Of a DNA stretch of 64,000 nt, positions 23,985-36,000 are shown one piece after another (position 1 is the first letter of the stretch; every line of letters begins with the position of its first letter). The notes beneath the pieces are model-generated. The model was not told the DNA's origin, searched no databases, and saw nothing but the letters and a program-made list of their open reading frames with translations. A program made the position numbers and the translations under genes. The stretch is from Labia minor. Taxonomy: Eukaryota; Arthropoda; Insecta; Dermaptera; Spongiphoridae. Location of the stretch: NCBI GenBank assembly GCA_963082975.1, contig OY720349.1, forward strand, positions 62,556,501 through 62,620,500. The letters are read 5' to 3'.

Positions 23985-24952
23985 ACATATATAATAAATA
24001 AATAAATATTTATCATTTAATTGAACTTGATAATATTTTAATAAATTTAATTGTTTTTATTTTGAAAGCAACAATATAAATATCAAAAAATCCATAATTC
24101 ATCCTCTCTTCTAAAGAAAATTAATTTTATTTTCATTAAAATAGATGAATTTATACAAATGTCTATGTAGGATATATAAAATTTCGACGGATAAGAGATA
24201 TCTCATTCACTCATTATATTACAATATTTATTATATATACAATAAAATCAATCCATAATCAGTGTATTTCTGCTTATACTCATTTCCAATACAAATTGAA
24301 ATTCTAAATCTTTCAATTAATTATTATTAAATAATATAGAGACATATTGTACGGAATTTTCGCATTTCTGGCACTAATCACTTATCTTAAATATATTTAT
24401 AAAAAATTTTGTACATTTTTATTTCTACAAACATCATTGTTATATTTACATTAAACAAAAGCAATGGGCGCGATCTATGTTTTATGAATATATGTATATA
24501 TATACATATATTCATTTTATAATATTTGATACAATTTCAAAAACATGAGACATGATTTTAAAATATATACAATGTAGAGAAGTAATTTAAAAAGTTTTAA
24601 TGTATTTCAGTAGAATCCACAAATGTGATCAAGAATATTGTGGTAATTTGAAAACTATTTCCAAAAAGTTGATTTATTCCTAATTCGTCTATTTGTTTTG
24701 TTTTAGAAATCGTGATAATTACAATTTTAATTTAATCAATAAAATCTCCTCCAATAATTTTACATATATAAATAAATATTTAAATAATAAAAAGTGGGAT
24801 AGAGTATTTTCAAGATGTATTTATTTAATACAGATTGACTATTGTTGTTTATAAAGAAATTTTCTTTTGATTACTTTTTTCTAATTTACATAGTATGAAT
24901 TTGTTACTGAATAATATGCCTTTTATGTACTAAAAAAAAAAACTTATCTATG

Positions 24953-25058
24953 TATAGTGACTGAAAAATGTAAACGCCATGGGACGCTGTTAATCAAACA
25001 GTAGAGAAAGGCCATTGATGCGTTAAATATATTGCATTTATATTTTTCTGTCACTATA
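24953..25058. mobile_element. 106-bp MITE with long inverted repeats (Tc1/mariner type)
   Basis: The left end 'tatagtgactgaaaaatgta' and the complement of the right end 'tatagtgacagaaaaatata' are near-perfect inverted repeats bounded by TA. The interior holds 'ccatgggacgctgttaatc'. There is no coding potential. Confidence 0.65.
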
Positions 25059-25794
25059 TATACATTAACAGAATAAAAAAAATATTGAATAATTTATTAT
25101 CCAAATTTCATTTATATAATTTCTAAAATTTATTTATTATTAAAATGATTAAAATTTGAAGTATAATTCTGTAATAATTTTTGAAAAATTTAAGTGATGA
25201 ACTTCAGTTTTATTATATATTTTAAGAGAATAAATGCTTAATAAATAGACAGTATACCCCATAAATCTTCTCCTTAATTCAAATATAAATGACATGACTG
25301 AATTTGAAAGGGACTGTAACCAATAATAATAATGTTGCTTAATGATATATCATTAGTTAAAGTAGTATTTTTACTTTTAAAAATTATATATTAAAATCAA
25401 AGAAAAACAACAAAAATGTTTGTATATAATTCCCATTAAATATTTTAATTAGAAAATACCATAGTCTAATAATTATTTTCTTTTGAATTAATAAATTCAA
25501 AAGAAAATAAGATGAGAACAGGTAGATGGGTTATTAATTTAAGCGAATAGGGAGTAAAGGTTCTTAGTTTAAAATTAAAAAAACGTACTTTATTGTGATC
25601 ACTAACACTAATTGGAGAAGATGATGTTAATTAAATTAATTGAAAAAAATAGAACTCAATAAATATTTAATGAACAATTTGTCAGGACATCCGAAACAAA
25701 CGTCACCATGCGCAATAAGTATTTTGAATATACAGTGATCACGCACTTAGCCATTTATCAAATTTAATAATGAAACAAATCAAATTCTATAGAC

Positions 25795-26034
25795 AACCGT
25801 TTCTCAACCTGTGGGGCGTACTCCACCCCCCCTCCCCTTCTCTAGGGTGGAGAGAAATTGATTAACTGACCGAAGTAAAGTACACATACATATAGAAAAA
25901 TTATTGTTTGACAGTTAGTTAATAATATTTAAAAACAGAATCCACAAAATACAAAATATACATGATTGTTGTATACATTTTATTGAAAACGGGGGGCGTG
26001 ATGAAAATTGGACCGAGAATACTGAAAGGTTGAT
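25795..26034. mobile_element. Decayed hAT-like element
   Basis: The left end 'accgtttctcaacctgtggg' resembles the CAGTGTTTCTCAACC termini common in hAT elements. The right side 'actgaaaggttgatat' could be the degraded partner. The interior includes C-rich and G-rich runs (25820-25840, 25991-25997). Confidence 0.4.
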
Positions 26035-26538
26035 ATAAATAAAAAAAATATTTTTTTTTTAAATCATTTTTTTGTTAAATAATTATCTAACATATAGAAA
26101 ATGTATATATTTATTTATTATTAAAATATAAATTTAATAAATATGAATCATTATTTCCGAATTTGATTTCATATGCATACATTCACATTTACACACAGTC
26201 ACATTTAACCCATAGATATATTAACCAATTCAATAACATATATATTTATATATATATATGCATATTTATAAATAAAAATAAATAAATTAATAATAAAAGA
26301 ATATATATATATATATATTAGAAATAAAAATGCCCTTATACGTAGACAAGTATTTTTTTGTTTATAAAAATAAATATAATTTATGACTTTATATTAATAT
26401 TTGACTAAAGAAAAGTATAAAATGAACAATTCTGTTAGATAAGCGTTTAATGTATTTTTAAGAGAACCTACTACCTGTAAAAGTAAATACCATATTTTAA
26501 AAATTAAAAATTAAATATAAATAATAATAGGTATCTCA

Positions 26539-26541
<3 letters not shown>

Positions 26542-26574
<33 letters not shown>
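26542..26574. repeat. (AT)n microsatellite
   Basis: An uninterrupted alternation of A and T just downstream of the toy 3' end. Confidence 0.85.
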
Positions 26575-26585
<11 letters not shown>

Positions 26586-26695
26586 CTTCCTCCTAATTTT
26601 CACACATAATTTTATTATATATATATTATAATTAATTTCATATAATTATAATTTTTCATTTGTTTTTATTTTGGTATTCGTTGAATTTGATTTCG

Positions 26696-26704
26696 ATTTA
26701 TTTA
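26696..26704 (-). terminator. toy: Possible polyadenylation signal of toy
   Basis: On the minus strand AATAAATAAA lies about 70 nt past the second in-frame stop at 26770. It is a reasonable poly(A) signal, but AT-rich DNA gives many such matches. Confidence 0.3.
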
Positions 26705-26772
26705 TTTTTTTACCCTGATAATCCTTTGGATTTTAGTTTATATTCTATCTTCGTTTGTTTCTCTCTAGATCA

Positions 26773-26979
26773 CTGATCGGTCGCCGTTGTGGTCGGCGGC
26801 GATGTAGATTGTGTCTGAGGAGACGGCGTTCCCGACGGGGATGAGGGTTGTTGATGTTGGAATGGGTGGCTCTGTTGATGATGTTGATGATGTTGATGAT
26901 GCAGATGATGGTACTGGTGGTGGTGGTGTTGGGCGGAGGTCGAGGTGGCGGGATGTGTCGGGAAGCCGAAAAGCTGCGA
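26773..26979 (-). CDS. toy: Candidate stop-codon readthrough extension of toy (69 codons)
   Basis: Directly after the toy TGA the same frame continues for 69 sense codons to a second TGA (26772-26770). It begins SQLFGFPTHPATSTSAQ, continues with a His/Gln-rich tract (HHHHQYHHLHHQHHQHHQQ), then SHPFQHQQPSSPSGTPSPQ and ends TTTATDQ. This composition is typical of transcription-factor tails. GC content is far above the surrounding DNA and falls abruptly after the second stop. Against it: the stop context (TGA followed by T) is not the leakiest one, and the other two minus-strand frames are also open across most of this block because of its repeat structure. It may instead be GC-rich 3' UTR, or be reached by an alternative acceptor. 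Confidence 0.4.
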
Positions 26980-27071
26980 TCACTGCAGCCGGGGCCAGTA
27001 GTTACTTGCGAGGTCACCGGGGCCCTGAGCGGGTATTTGCACCGGGACAGACACCCCTGCGGAGATCACAC
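26980..27071 (-). CDS. toy: toy last coding exon
   Basis: Acceptor GTGTCGACAG| at 27073-27072. The exon completes a Gly codon, then reads [29 protein letters not shown] and TGA. The YWPRLQ end and the GVSVPVQ motif are shared with vertebrate Pax6 and fly toy, fixing this as the true 3' coding end even though the preceding exon frame runs on into its intron. Confidence 0.92.
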
Positions 27072-30000
27072 CTGTCGACACACAACCCAACACATCGCAT
27101 GGAATTAGTCCTGCTCAAGCACAGTCCAAATGCCTCACCACAATATTTCTTAATTGCTCTCAAGCTTAATTTTTAATTTATTTTTAGGGATTGCGATTTT
27201 TTATATTAGTAAGCGGAAAGAGGAGTTAGGGGAGAGAGACTGAGCGAGTTCTGATGGGGCGGTTTTTGTTGGAGTTAAGCCTTTTGACCTTGATGGATTC
27301 GGAGTTGGGACCCCATGTCACCCCTCGGACTTCACTGCCATGCAAGGCTTACATTTAAAATATTATCAACAAGGGTGGACCAAATACGAATGGATCAGGA
27401 TACTCTTCTCCCCACCATTTTTGATGTGGATTGGGAGTAAGAGGGAGAGTTTTAAAACTCACCCATCCAATCTATATCACTAATAAAAAAGAAAATAAAA
27501 CAAAATGGCTATTTCTAACTATAAAAAATTATTTTGAATAGAAAATAGTGAAAAATCGAAAAAAATTTCGCCTTAGAGATAGACAACCTTGGTAGTCAAA
27601 ACTGATAAATTGGTTCCATAGTTATCAGGCGATTCATTTTTTTAAATATTCAAAATAGATTAATATAATTTAATTTAGAAAAACTAAAATATGTATATTT
27701 TTCAATAAATAAAACAATAACAATATAACCCTAAAAAAATTAAATTATATGTTTAATCCTTTTTTCTAAAGATTAAAAAATAAAATTAATGATTTTCTAA
27801 TTTCTATATAATTTTGTAATTTTTGATAAATCTTGTTAATTTAATATAATTTTAATCAACTTTTGAAAATTATTAAAAATTATTTCCTTTAAAAAATTAC
27901 CATTTAAAATATTAAAAATGTATTATACTCAAACCATTTATTCAATTTTATTTTAATCATTTTTAAAGAAATATTACATTTTTATTTTTTAGCCCCTGTC
28001 TATTTATGCAATATTTATGAAGATAAATGCACATAAAAAAGAAAGACCCCTTTATCATTGTTAAATTATTATTATTTTTATGCGCCGTTTTCTTCTCTTC
28101 TAACTGACGATATGTCTATGAATTGGATTGGAATAGAAGAGATGGATAAAATATAAGGATTCTCTCTTTTTTCTTTTTAGAAAAAAAAGGGTGACTGAGG
28201 TGGGTCTGAATAGAGTGCAAGTGAAAAACGAAAGAAAGCGTAGGTTGAGAAATATATATATATAGGAAAAGAGCTATATGAAAAAGAACGGAAAGTGAAT
28301 ATATATGAAGGGTAGCGAGGGAAAAATAGGGATGATGTAAAGTTATTCATTGAAGCGTTGTATTTTAACGATGCGTTTTTCCCTACTTTCCCTTTTTCTA
28401 ACGAATAGTGAAGAAAATGTTGGTGATATTTGAATTGAAGGCGTTTCACTCTTTTAAGGTGTTAATGATCTATTTAAAAAAAAAATAAAAGAATTTCATT
28501 TATGTAAAGTAGTCTTAATAGTAGTCTATATTCTTCCCATTTCTAACTAACTAGTTAAAGTGATTCCAATGTTTTAACAAATTAATTTAAAGTAAGTAAA
28601 GTAATCATAAAGAAATCCATTAAATATATTTATAGGGTTGAAAAAGTCATAAAATTTAAATTAAAAAAATCTAATAAAATAAATCAGGTAGATAATTTAT
28701 ATTATACTTAAATCTTATAGTAAAAGAAATGAATTGTAAATGAAAATAATAAAAAATCAATTCCAATTTTTCATTTTTATAATAATTATTTTATATTATT
28801 TTTTATTATGTATATCGATCAGTTCAATGATACGAAACAATTCTTAACAGGTGTTCAACAAAATATGTCGTTTGTATCTATCTCTCTCAAAAATCGATTT
28901 AAATTAGAAACATTAAAAAATTGATTATATGAGAAATGCAGATAACAACATAAAAACTTTGTTGATTTTATAAATTAATCTAAAATAGCTGTAGAGTTCT
29001 TATTTATGTAATTATTTTTTTTTAACTTTTAATTAAAATAAAATTATGATAAATAGTGTTTTTAAATTTATATTAATTATTTATTTTTACAATTTATATT
29101 CAAATATAATAATAAGAAGTATGATAATAATTACTTATTGAAATTAAGGGGTATTAATTTTATTAGAAAAGATTCATAACTAGACTTTATTAAAATTGAA
29201 CATTTTTTTGTTTTTATATTTTCCACTTACCGATAGAAAATCGTTTAAGTGTTTTATTTCAAGTTTATACATTTTCTTGGCTTAATGATATAATTATTTA
29301 ATGATAAATATATAAAAAAAAAAATTCTTTCGGCTAAAAATAACATATTTACAAGGGTAGGTCAATAAGTTTGTAACTTTTTGAATAAAATCCAGGTTTT
29401 TGGATAAAAACGTCAACGTTCAACGCAGTTTCCTTTGAGCTCTATATACTTAGTCCAACGTTTCTCCACTTTTTTTAGCCGTTTCAAAAAATAAGATTTG
29501 TCGAGGACATCAAAATAGATTTGTTTGTGAGTTGATTTTATCGTTGAAATTAAATCTCTTTCAGTTTTGGAAACAAGAAATAGTCACTCGGGGCTAAATT
29601 CGGAGAGTAAGGCGGATGAGGGAGCAATTCGTATCCCAATTCATGGGTTTTCACGGAAATTCACTTTTTTCATTTTCTTCGTATTTGCTTGCAGGACACT
29701 GTTGCCATTTCATTTAAGAAACGAGAAATTCAAGAGGTCACGGACTTATTGACCTGCCCTCGTATAAGACAAACTATTTTGAAAATAATTATTAAATAAA
29801 TTTATTTTAAATATTTATTTCCTCATTTATTAAATATTTAATTTTAATAAATAGGTAATTTTATTATTCTATATTTTATTGTATTGAATTGAAATATTAT
29901 AATAATATAATAATATAATTTCAAACATTTATATAAATTATTGTGGTAAAATCTTGCATTTCTGAGAAATAGAAAAACTACTTCAGAATATATTATTTTT

Positions 30001-33000
30001 ATTTGTTTTCTTGTATATTAATTTAATTAAATTCTTCTTTATTTAATCTAGTCTCATCTTATATTACTAGCAAAAATTCTATATATATATTTGTATATTT
30101 TTAGATATTAAACCGCTCTAAAGTTTTTTGAAATTATAAATTATTATTTATTATTATAAATTTATAATAAAATATAATTTTATTATTAAAAAAATTGAAA
30201 AATTACCATAGATTATATTTATAAAGAAAAATCGATCTGCATTGGTTTGATTCTCGAGAAAAATCAACTTTATTAGTATTTTCTTAATTTAAAATAGTAA
30301 ATTTAAATGACGTCATCAATTACGTCATTCCTATTGAAATTACTGGTAACAACGTATATCTATCTATTCATTCTTTAATCATATTGGAAATATTCAAATA
30401 TTTATTTAAAATTATTTTAGACTTTGTTATTCCTTGTTAGGATCTGATTTAAAAGAAATGTAGAGCTTAGCTGATTTCCGACAAGAAGAATATCTGCAAT
30501 TTTTATTCTACGAGTATTGTACAATAAAACCTTTTTAGGGGTATAAGAGTTTTATTTTTATTAAAAAGCATTGCTATGCATCGAATAAATAAACTCTATA
30601 AATATGAATGCAACTAAATACAATGATTAAATTTATTTTTTATAAAAAAGAGTTTGAGTTGAAATTGGATTATAAAAAAAAAGAATAAGCATCATAATTT
30701 TTAATTTACAAAGTGTGATATATTTTATTAATTAATAAATAAATGAACAAAAGATTTGACATGGAAAAATTTAAATAAAATATCTTTCTATGACTAATTT
30801 TATATTTATTAATTTATTATTTATTAAAAAGGTATTTGAACATTTACTTATAATTGAAATTTTACTGAAATGGAATGATTAAATATCACTATCATTCAAT
30901 AAATATGAAATGTTATAATGATTTAATAAAAATTAAGGGGTAAGTAATTAATAAAATCTGTTTTTAGCAAAAGGAGGGTATTTCCTCACCGTCTGTGCAT
31001 GAAAACCGTTCATTTTTTATGCAAAAAGGGGAGGAAAAAGACAAATTTTGTTAAAATGTTAAACATTTAATGGGTGGGTATAATTTTATAATTTAATTTT
31101 AATTTAATTCTATAATATCAATTGACGTTGCCAATTATTTCAGTTTTTATACAATTCGCAAGGAAAGCTGATCATTATTGAAATCAAGTCAAATTTGAAT
31201 TTAATCATTCAATTTCAATGAAAAATGTTTTTTTTTAAATTTTACTGTACGAATAACAATTACTTATTTATTCAATTTATTTTCCCACCATATGTAAGTA
31301 TAGACATGTTATAATATTTTTTATATTGTTAATATTAATAATAATTATTTAATAATAATAATAATAATAATAAAAAAATAGAAAATTATAAAATAAATAA
31401 ATTTATATATATATATATAATTAAAATCCCTACATACCTCTGTGTATTTAGGTAACTAAATTTAACATAACAAATTAAAAAAAATTCATAACTTAATTAT
31501 TATAAATTTATACGTCTAAAATATTTATTATACATTAATAAGTATACATATATATTAATATTCTTCTACTTCTAATTTTCTTTCTGTTGAATAATAATAT
31601 AAAATTCGCGATTCTTTCTTAATAAATTGTAAATAGGAAATTAATATGTTAATTTTAATTTATTAGAACATAACAGTTGCGTGAGTGTGATTTTAAGATA
31701 ATTTCATAAAATATTATAATAAACCCTTGAAAAAATACATTAATTTAGATAGTGGTATTTTATCTTGGAATTCATTAAAACATTATTAATTAAGATATTT
31801 TATTTTTTTATTTATATGTAATATAAAATATAATTATTAATATTTTTTATTTATTTATTTCTATACTTATTATATTATAGATCTAAATTAATATTTAATA
31901 TTAATAATTATAAATAATAAATATATTTATATGTATCAATTTGTCATTTACACACTATCCATAATTATTACAAAATTCCAAATAGAAATTTTAATAATAT
32001 ATTAACATATTTCATATTTAAAAAAGAATACCAATAAACAATAAATATTAATTTTGAAAATTTATATTAAAATTGAAATTTAACATCCGTATAATTTACA
32101 TAGGGTTTTTTTTACAAAAAAAAAAGATATTAGAAGTTAAAGAATATTAATTTATTTCTTTTTGACCTAATTAATTTATACATCAAAATATATATATATA
32201 TATATAGTAATCAATTGTTTATTTTTTTTTAAAGTCAAATTTGTTATATACATTTTTTTTTTTGTTTTATTATTAGGTATATTTTTATTAATCCTCTTAT
32301 CTGGATACTAAAGATTGTGGGTAAAAATAATTATGACGAGACATGATGTAATGACATAAATCCGGTTGGCCATTTCGGGGTAAATAGTAATCCTCTTTGT
32401 GATTTAAAATCTCACCTGTGCCAGTGGTGGGTGTCGATGTGCCTGACGCATAGGCTGCAGAGCCCGTGGCATTTCCAGCGACCGCTGCAGCAGCTGCGGC
32501 TGCGGCTGCCGCTCGAGAATGACCATAGAGGGCTGCTGCTGAAGAGTCATGATGAAACGGATGGATATATGGGTAAGGATCGCGAGGACCCTGCTGCAAA
32601 CAGCTTGACGCCCCCATACTAGATAATCCTCCACTCATCGAGCTAAATATTTCGAAAAAAATAACAAAAAAAAATATTTTTTTATTAAAAATTGAACATA
32701 ATAATAATAATGAATTAATTAATGAGATTATTTATTTTTTTTGAATTCCAGTTTTAATATCTTATTATTTTTTTTTTTTTAATAACAAAACTTTTTATTT
32801 TGTAATTGATGTCGATGTATAATATTAGATGATCTTCTTACCTATAAGAATCAGCCATGGTTGCAATAGGTTGGGGTATGGACGAATACATGGAATTGAA
32901 TCCACTGTTAATAGGAAGTCGACCTGCTGCGGCTGATGCCGCTGCAGCTGGGGAGCCTGCTGCTGCTATTGCAGCACCAGGAGCTGCACCTCCGCCCCCA

Positions 33001-36000
33001 CCTGGTGGTGCCCCTCCAGCTCCAGGAGCAGCCGCACTTGGGCCACCACCGCCGCCACCCCCAGCGGCACCACCCCCGGCAGCTGCACCACCGCCAGCGC
33101 CTGAACCACCCGCACTACCACCGGCAGCTGCGGCTGCTGCTGCTGCGGCGGCAGCGGCTGCAGCCGCAGCAGCCGCCTGGTCAACTGCTCTCCGTTGGTT
33201 ACGAAGTTTTTCTTCACGACGCCATTTTGCACGACGATTGCTAAACCATACCTGAGAGCAAACAGCAAAATTTAATTTAATGAAGAACATCATAATTGCA
33301 CTTGCACACAAAAAAAAAATCATTCCAATGTCATTTGTATAGAGTTGATATTGTTGTTGTTTTGTTTTTTTTTTGGCTTCTCCCTACTCTTTCTTTATCT
33401 TTGTCTTATTACATTTTAATTTTTTTTTTTTAAGAGATTATATTAAAACCACATAGTATATAGAAAAAGACCCCAGGGTAGCCTTTCGGCTATAGATCGT
33501 GTTTAAATCACAAACTGAGAAAAGAGAACAATTTATTTTTGAAATCAAATTTGTATTTTATTGATATAAATGGACAAACGGGGCAGTTGTTGTTTTTCCT
33601 TTCTTCTCTTTGGTAACAAAATCACAGTCAATTTGGATTATTGAATCTCTGTGGGCCTTCTTCTAATAAAAGGGCACACTGAGTGAGAGAGAGAATGTAA
33701 TCTCTAACAGATCAATTGAGGTTTTATGGTTCGAAGGGTCAAACGACTCCCTGGAGGACCTTAACTCCCAATTGTACAAAAAAATAGAGTACGATGGGGT
33801 TGGAGTTTAAGGGGGTGGAGCAATAGAAAGGGGAAAACAAGAACATAATCGTCCACTTTGCATTTTATTTCGCGCCAATTTGAAGAAAAAAATATATATT
33901 TTCCCCTCTTATCTCTCAGTTATGTCTACATTTTGGTGTTTATTTGAAAAATACATATATAATGTTTAGCATTATAAATGGGAAGGATGATTCATCAAAT
34001 ACTGGTTGAATTATAGATTATTTATGGATGAAATATTGTTTCTTTTAAGGATAAATTTTTTTCTTCTTTATTTTTTAAAAAATTTAAAGTTAACAATAGA
34101 ATTATATTAATTGATAGAATGATCCAAAAGAAAATACATATTTTCTTATTAAGGTCTCCTTGCGATTCTTAACATTGTTTTGATTATATAATCAAGTAAA
34201 GCTCTAATAAGTACCTACACACATAAATGCATAAAAGAAAAAAAGGTTTCAAAGAGATCAAAAGTTACTATTAAAAATTATAGTTTTATTTAAATAAAGT
34301 TATAATTATAATATATATTTATATTCTAGTCAATAAAAACATAAATGACAGTGGGAATAATAATGTACAATAATATAATAATTATTTAATAATGTTAACT
34401 GGATAATAGCTATCTTTAGGTGGAGTTAATGAGTCTCATCCATCCAATTCCTCTCTTTTCACAATTCCCTCAAATTTCTCTTTATATTGTCTGTTCACTG
34501 CGTCTTTGTTTCTCCAATCGGTTGTTTCCCAATTGGTTTCCCCACTAACAATCTTCTCACTATTCTTTTCAATGACATACTATAAATTAGAGTTAATTAT
34601 TTTTTTTTATTATATTTAAAATTTTTGACTTTAACCAGATCAAATTGACTTCTTGTGTTTTATTGAAATGAATTAAAATATAATAAGGACAATCTTTTAA
34701 AATGATGATAAAATGATTCCTCTTTTAAAATTGAAAGGAAGGGTTAGTTATTTTTTTTTTTTAATATTTTAACTTTTTCTGTCATAATGAAAACAACTCT
34801 CTTAAGGGAAACGAGAATACGCACTCGCTGTCTCTATGTCTCTGTTCATTCGCTGGTTGGTGGCCGGATGAGAGACTCGGTGGACGGGGGTGGTAGGGAG
34901 TTCATTAAATTAACGTTGGCCATTAGCGGAGATTAAGCCACGCATGGACAGACAAACAGACAGACGACGAAGCACCTAAAAGGGCCTTTCATATACATCA
35001 TCATCATCATCAGCTGCACCAACATCCACAACATTCGTCCCTTTTAGATTTTATAAAGTAGTCCAAGATGGGAAAAATATCTCTCCCTCTCCCCCTCTCT
35101 CTCTCTGTCTCTCATGTTATATACAATGTATATATATGTATATATGTTGATGATGTTTTGGGCATATTGAAACGTATCTAAAAGCTTTTTACTTTAATGG
35201 GAGAAGAGAGGGAGAGAGATGATATTTTTTTTTCTTTTAGAAATTGAAATAATTTTAATGTCTCAAAGATGAATTAAAAAAAAAATAAAGAAATTGAAAA
35301 AAATAAAATTATACATAGGAGTATGAATATATATTCAAAAATGAATGTAGAGAGTTTCTAAAGAGAAAAAAAAAGGAAGGAAAAAAAAAGATGAAAGTTG
35401 TTGAACTTAATTAGGATTTTCTTTCTTTTAAATTTGATATTCATAATCAATAATTTTCATTAATTTTAATATGAAATAGGATTGAGTTATAATGACCTTG
35501 TTTTATATAAAATCTTTGAGGTCAAATGTGATTTTTTTATGAGAAAATAATAATATGCAATAAATTTTAGTTATTTAGAAAATAAAACAGATAACAAATC
35601 AAAAAACAATCTAAAAATTAACTTATTTAGTCTTTTCAAAGAATATCTAATTAAACATTTTATTTTATATAATAATGTTTTTGTTTAAATTGATCTATTC
35701 AAACAATGTTAATTAGAATGTAATTTAAAAATTCTTTTCCTATTAAAAATTTCGTTCTAAAATTAATTTTGAAGGAATTCAAATATCATTGTAGAAAATA
35801 ATCTGTTCTCTATAAGACGATTCTAGTACTTTACAAGTAGGATCAAGAGAAAAAAAAAGAAATACAAAACGAAGTGAAATTAAAAGATACGAGAACTGAA
35901 ACAGAAGAAAAGGGTTCTAGAGTCGGGAACAAAAAAGAACACAGAGCAAGATTTAAAAACGAGACAGAGAGCTGACAGAGAAAGGGAAAAAATCACATAG

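Noticed and set aside
32857-33255. 132-codon plus-strand frame rich in Pro and Ala
   Set aside because: It is the antisense shadow of the toy Ala/Gly-rich exon.
34990-35060. [14 protein letters not shown]-like peptide from a CAT repeat in a toy intron
   Set aside because: Opposite strand to toy, no splice sites in phase, explained by a trinucleotide repeat.
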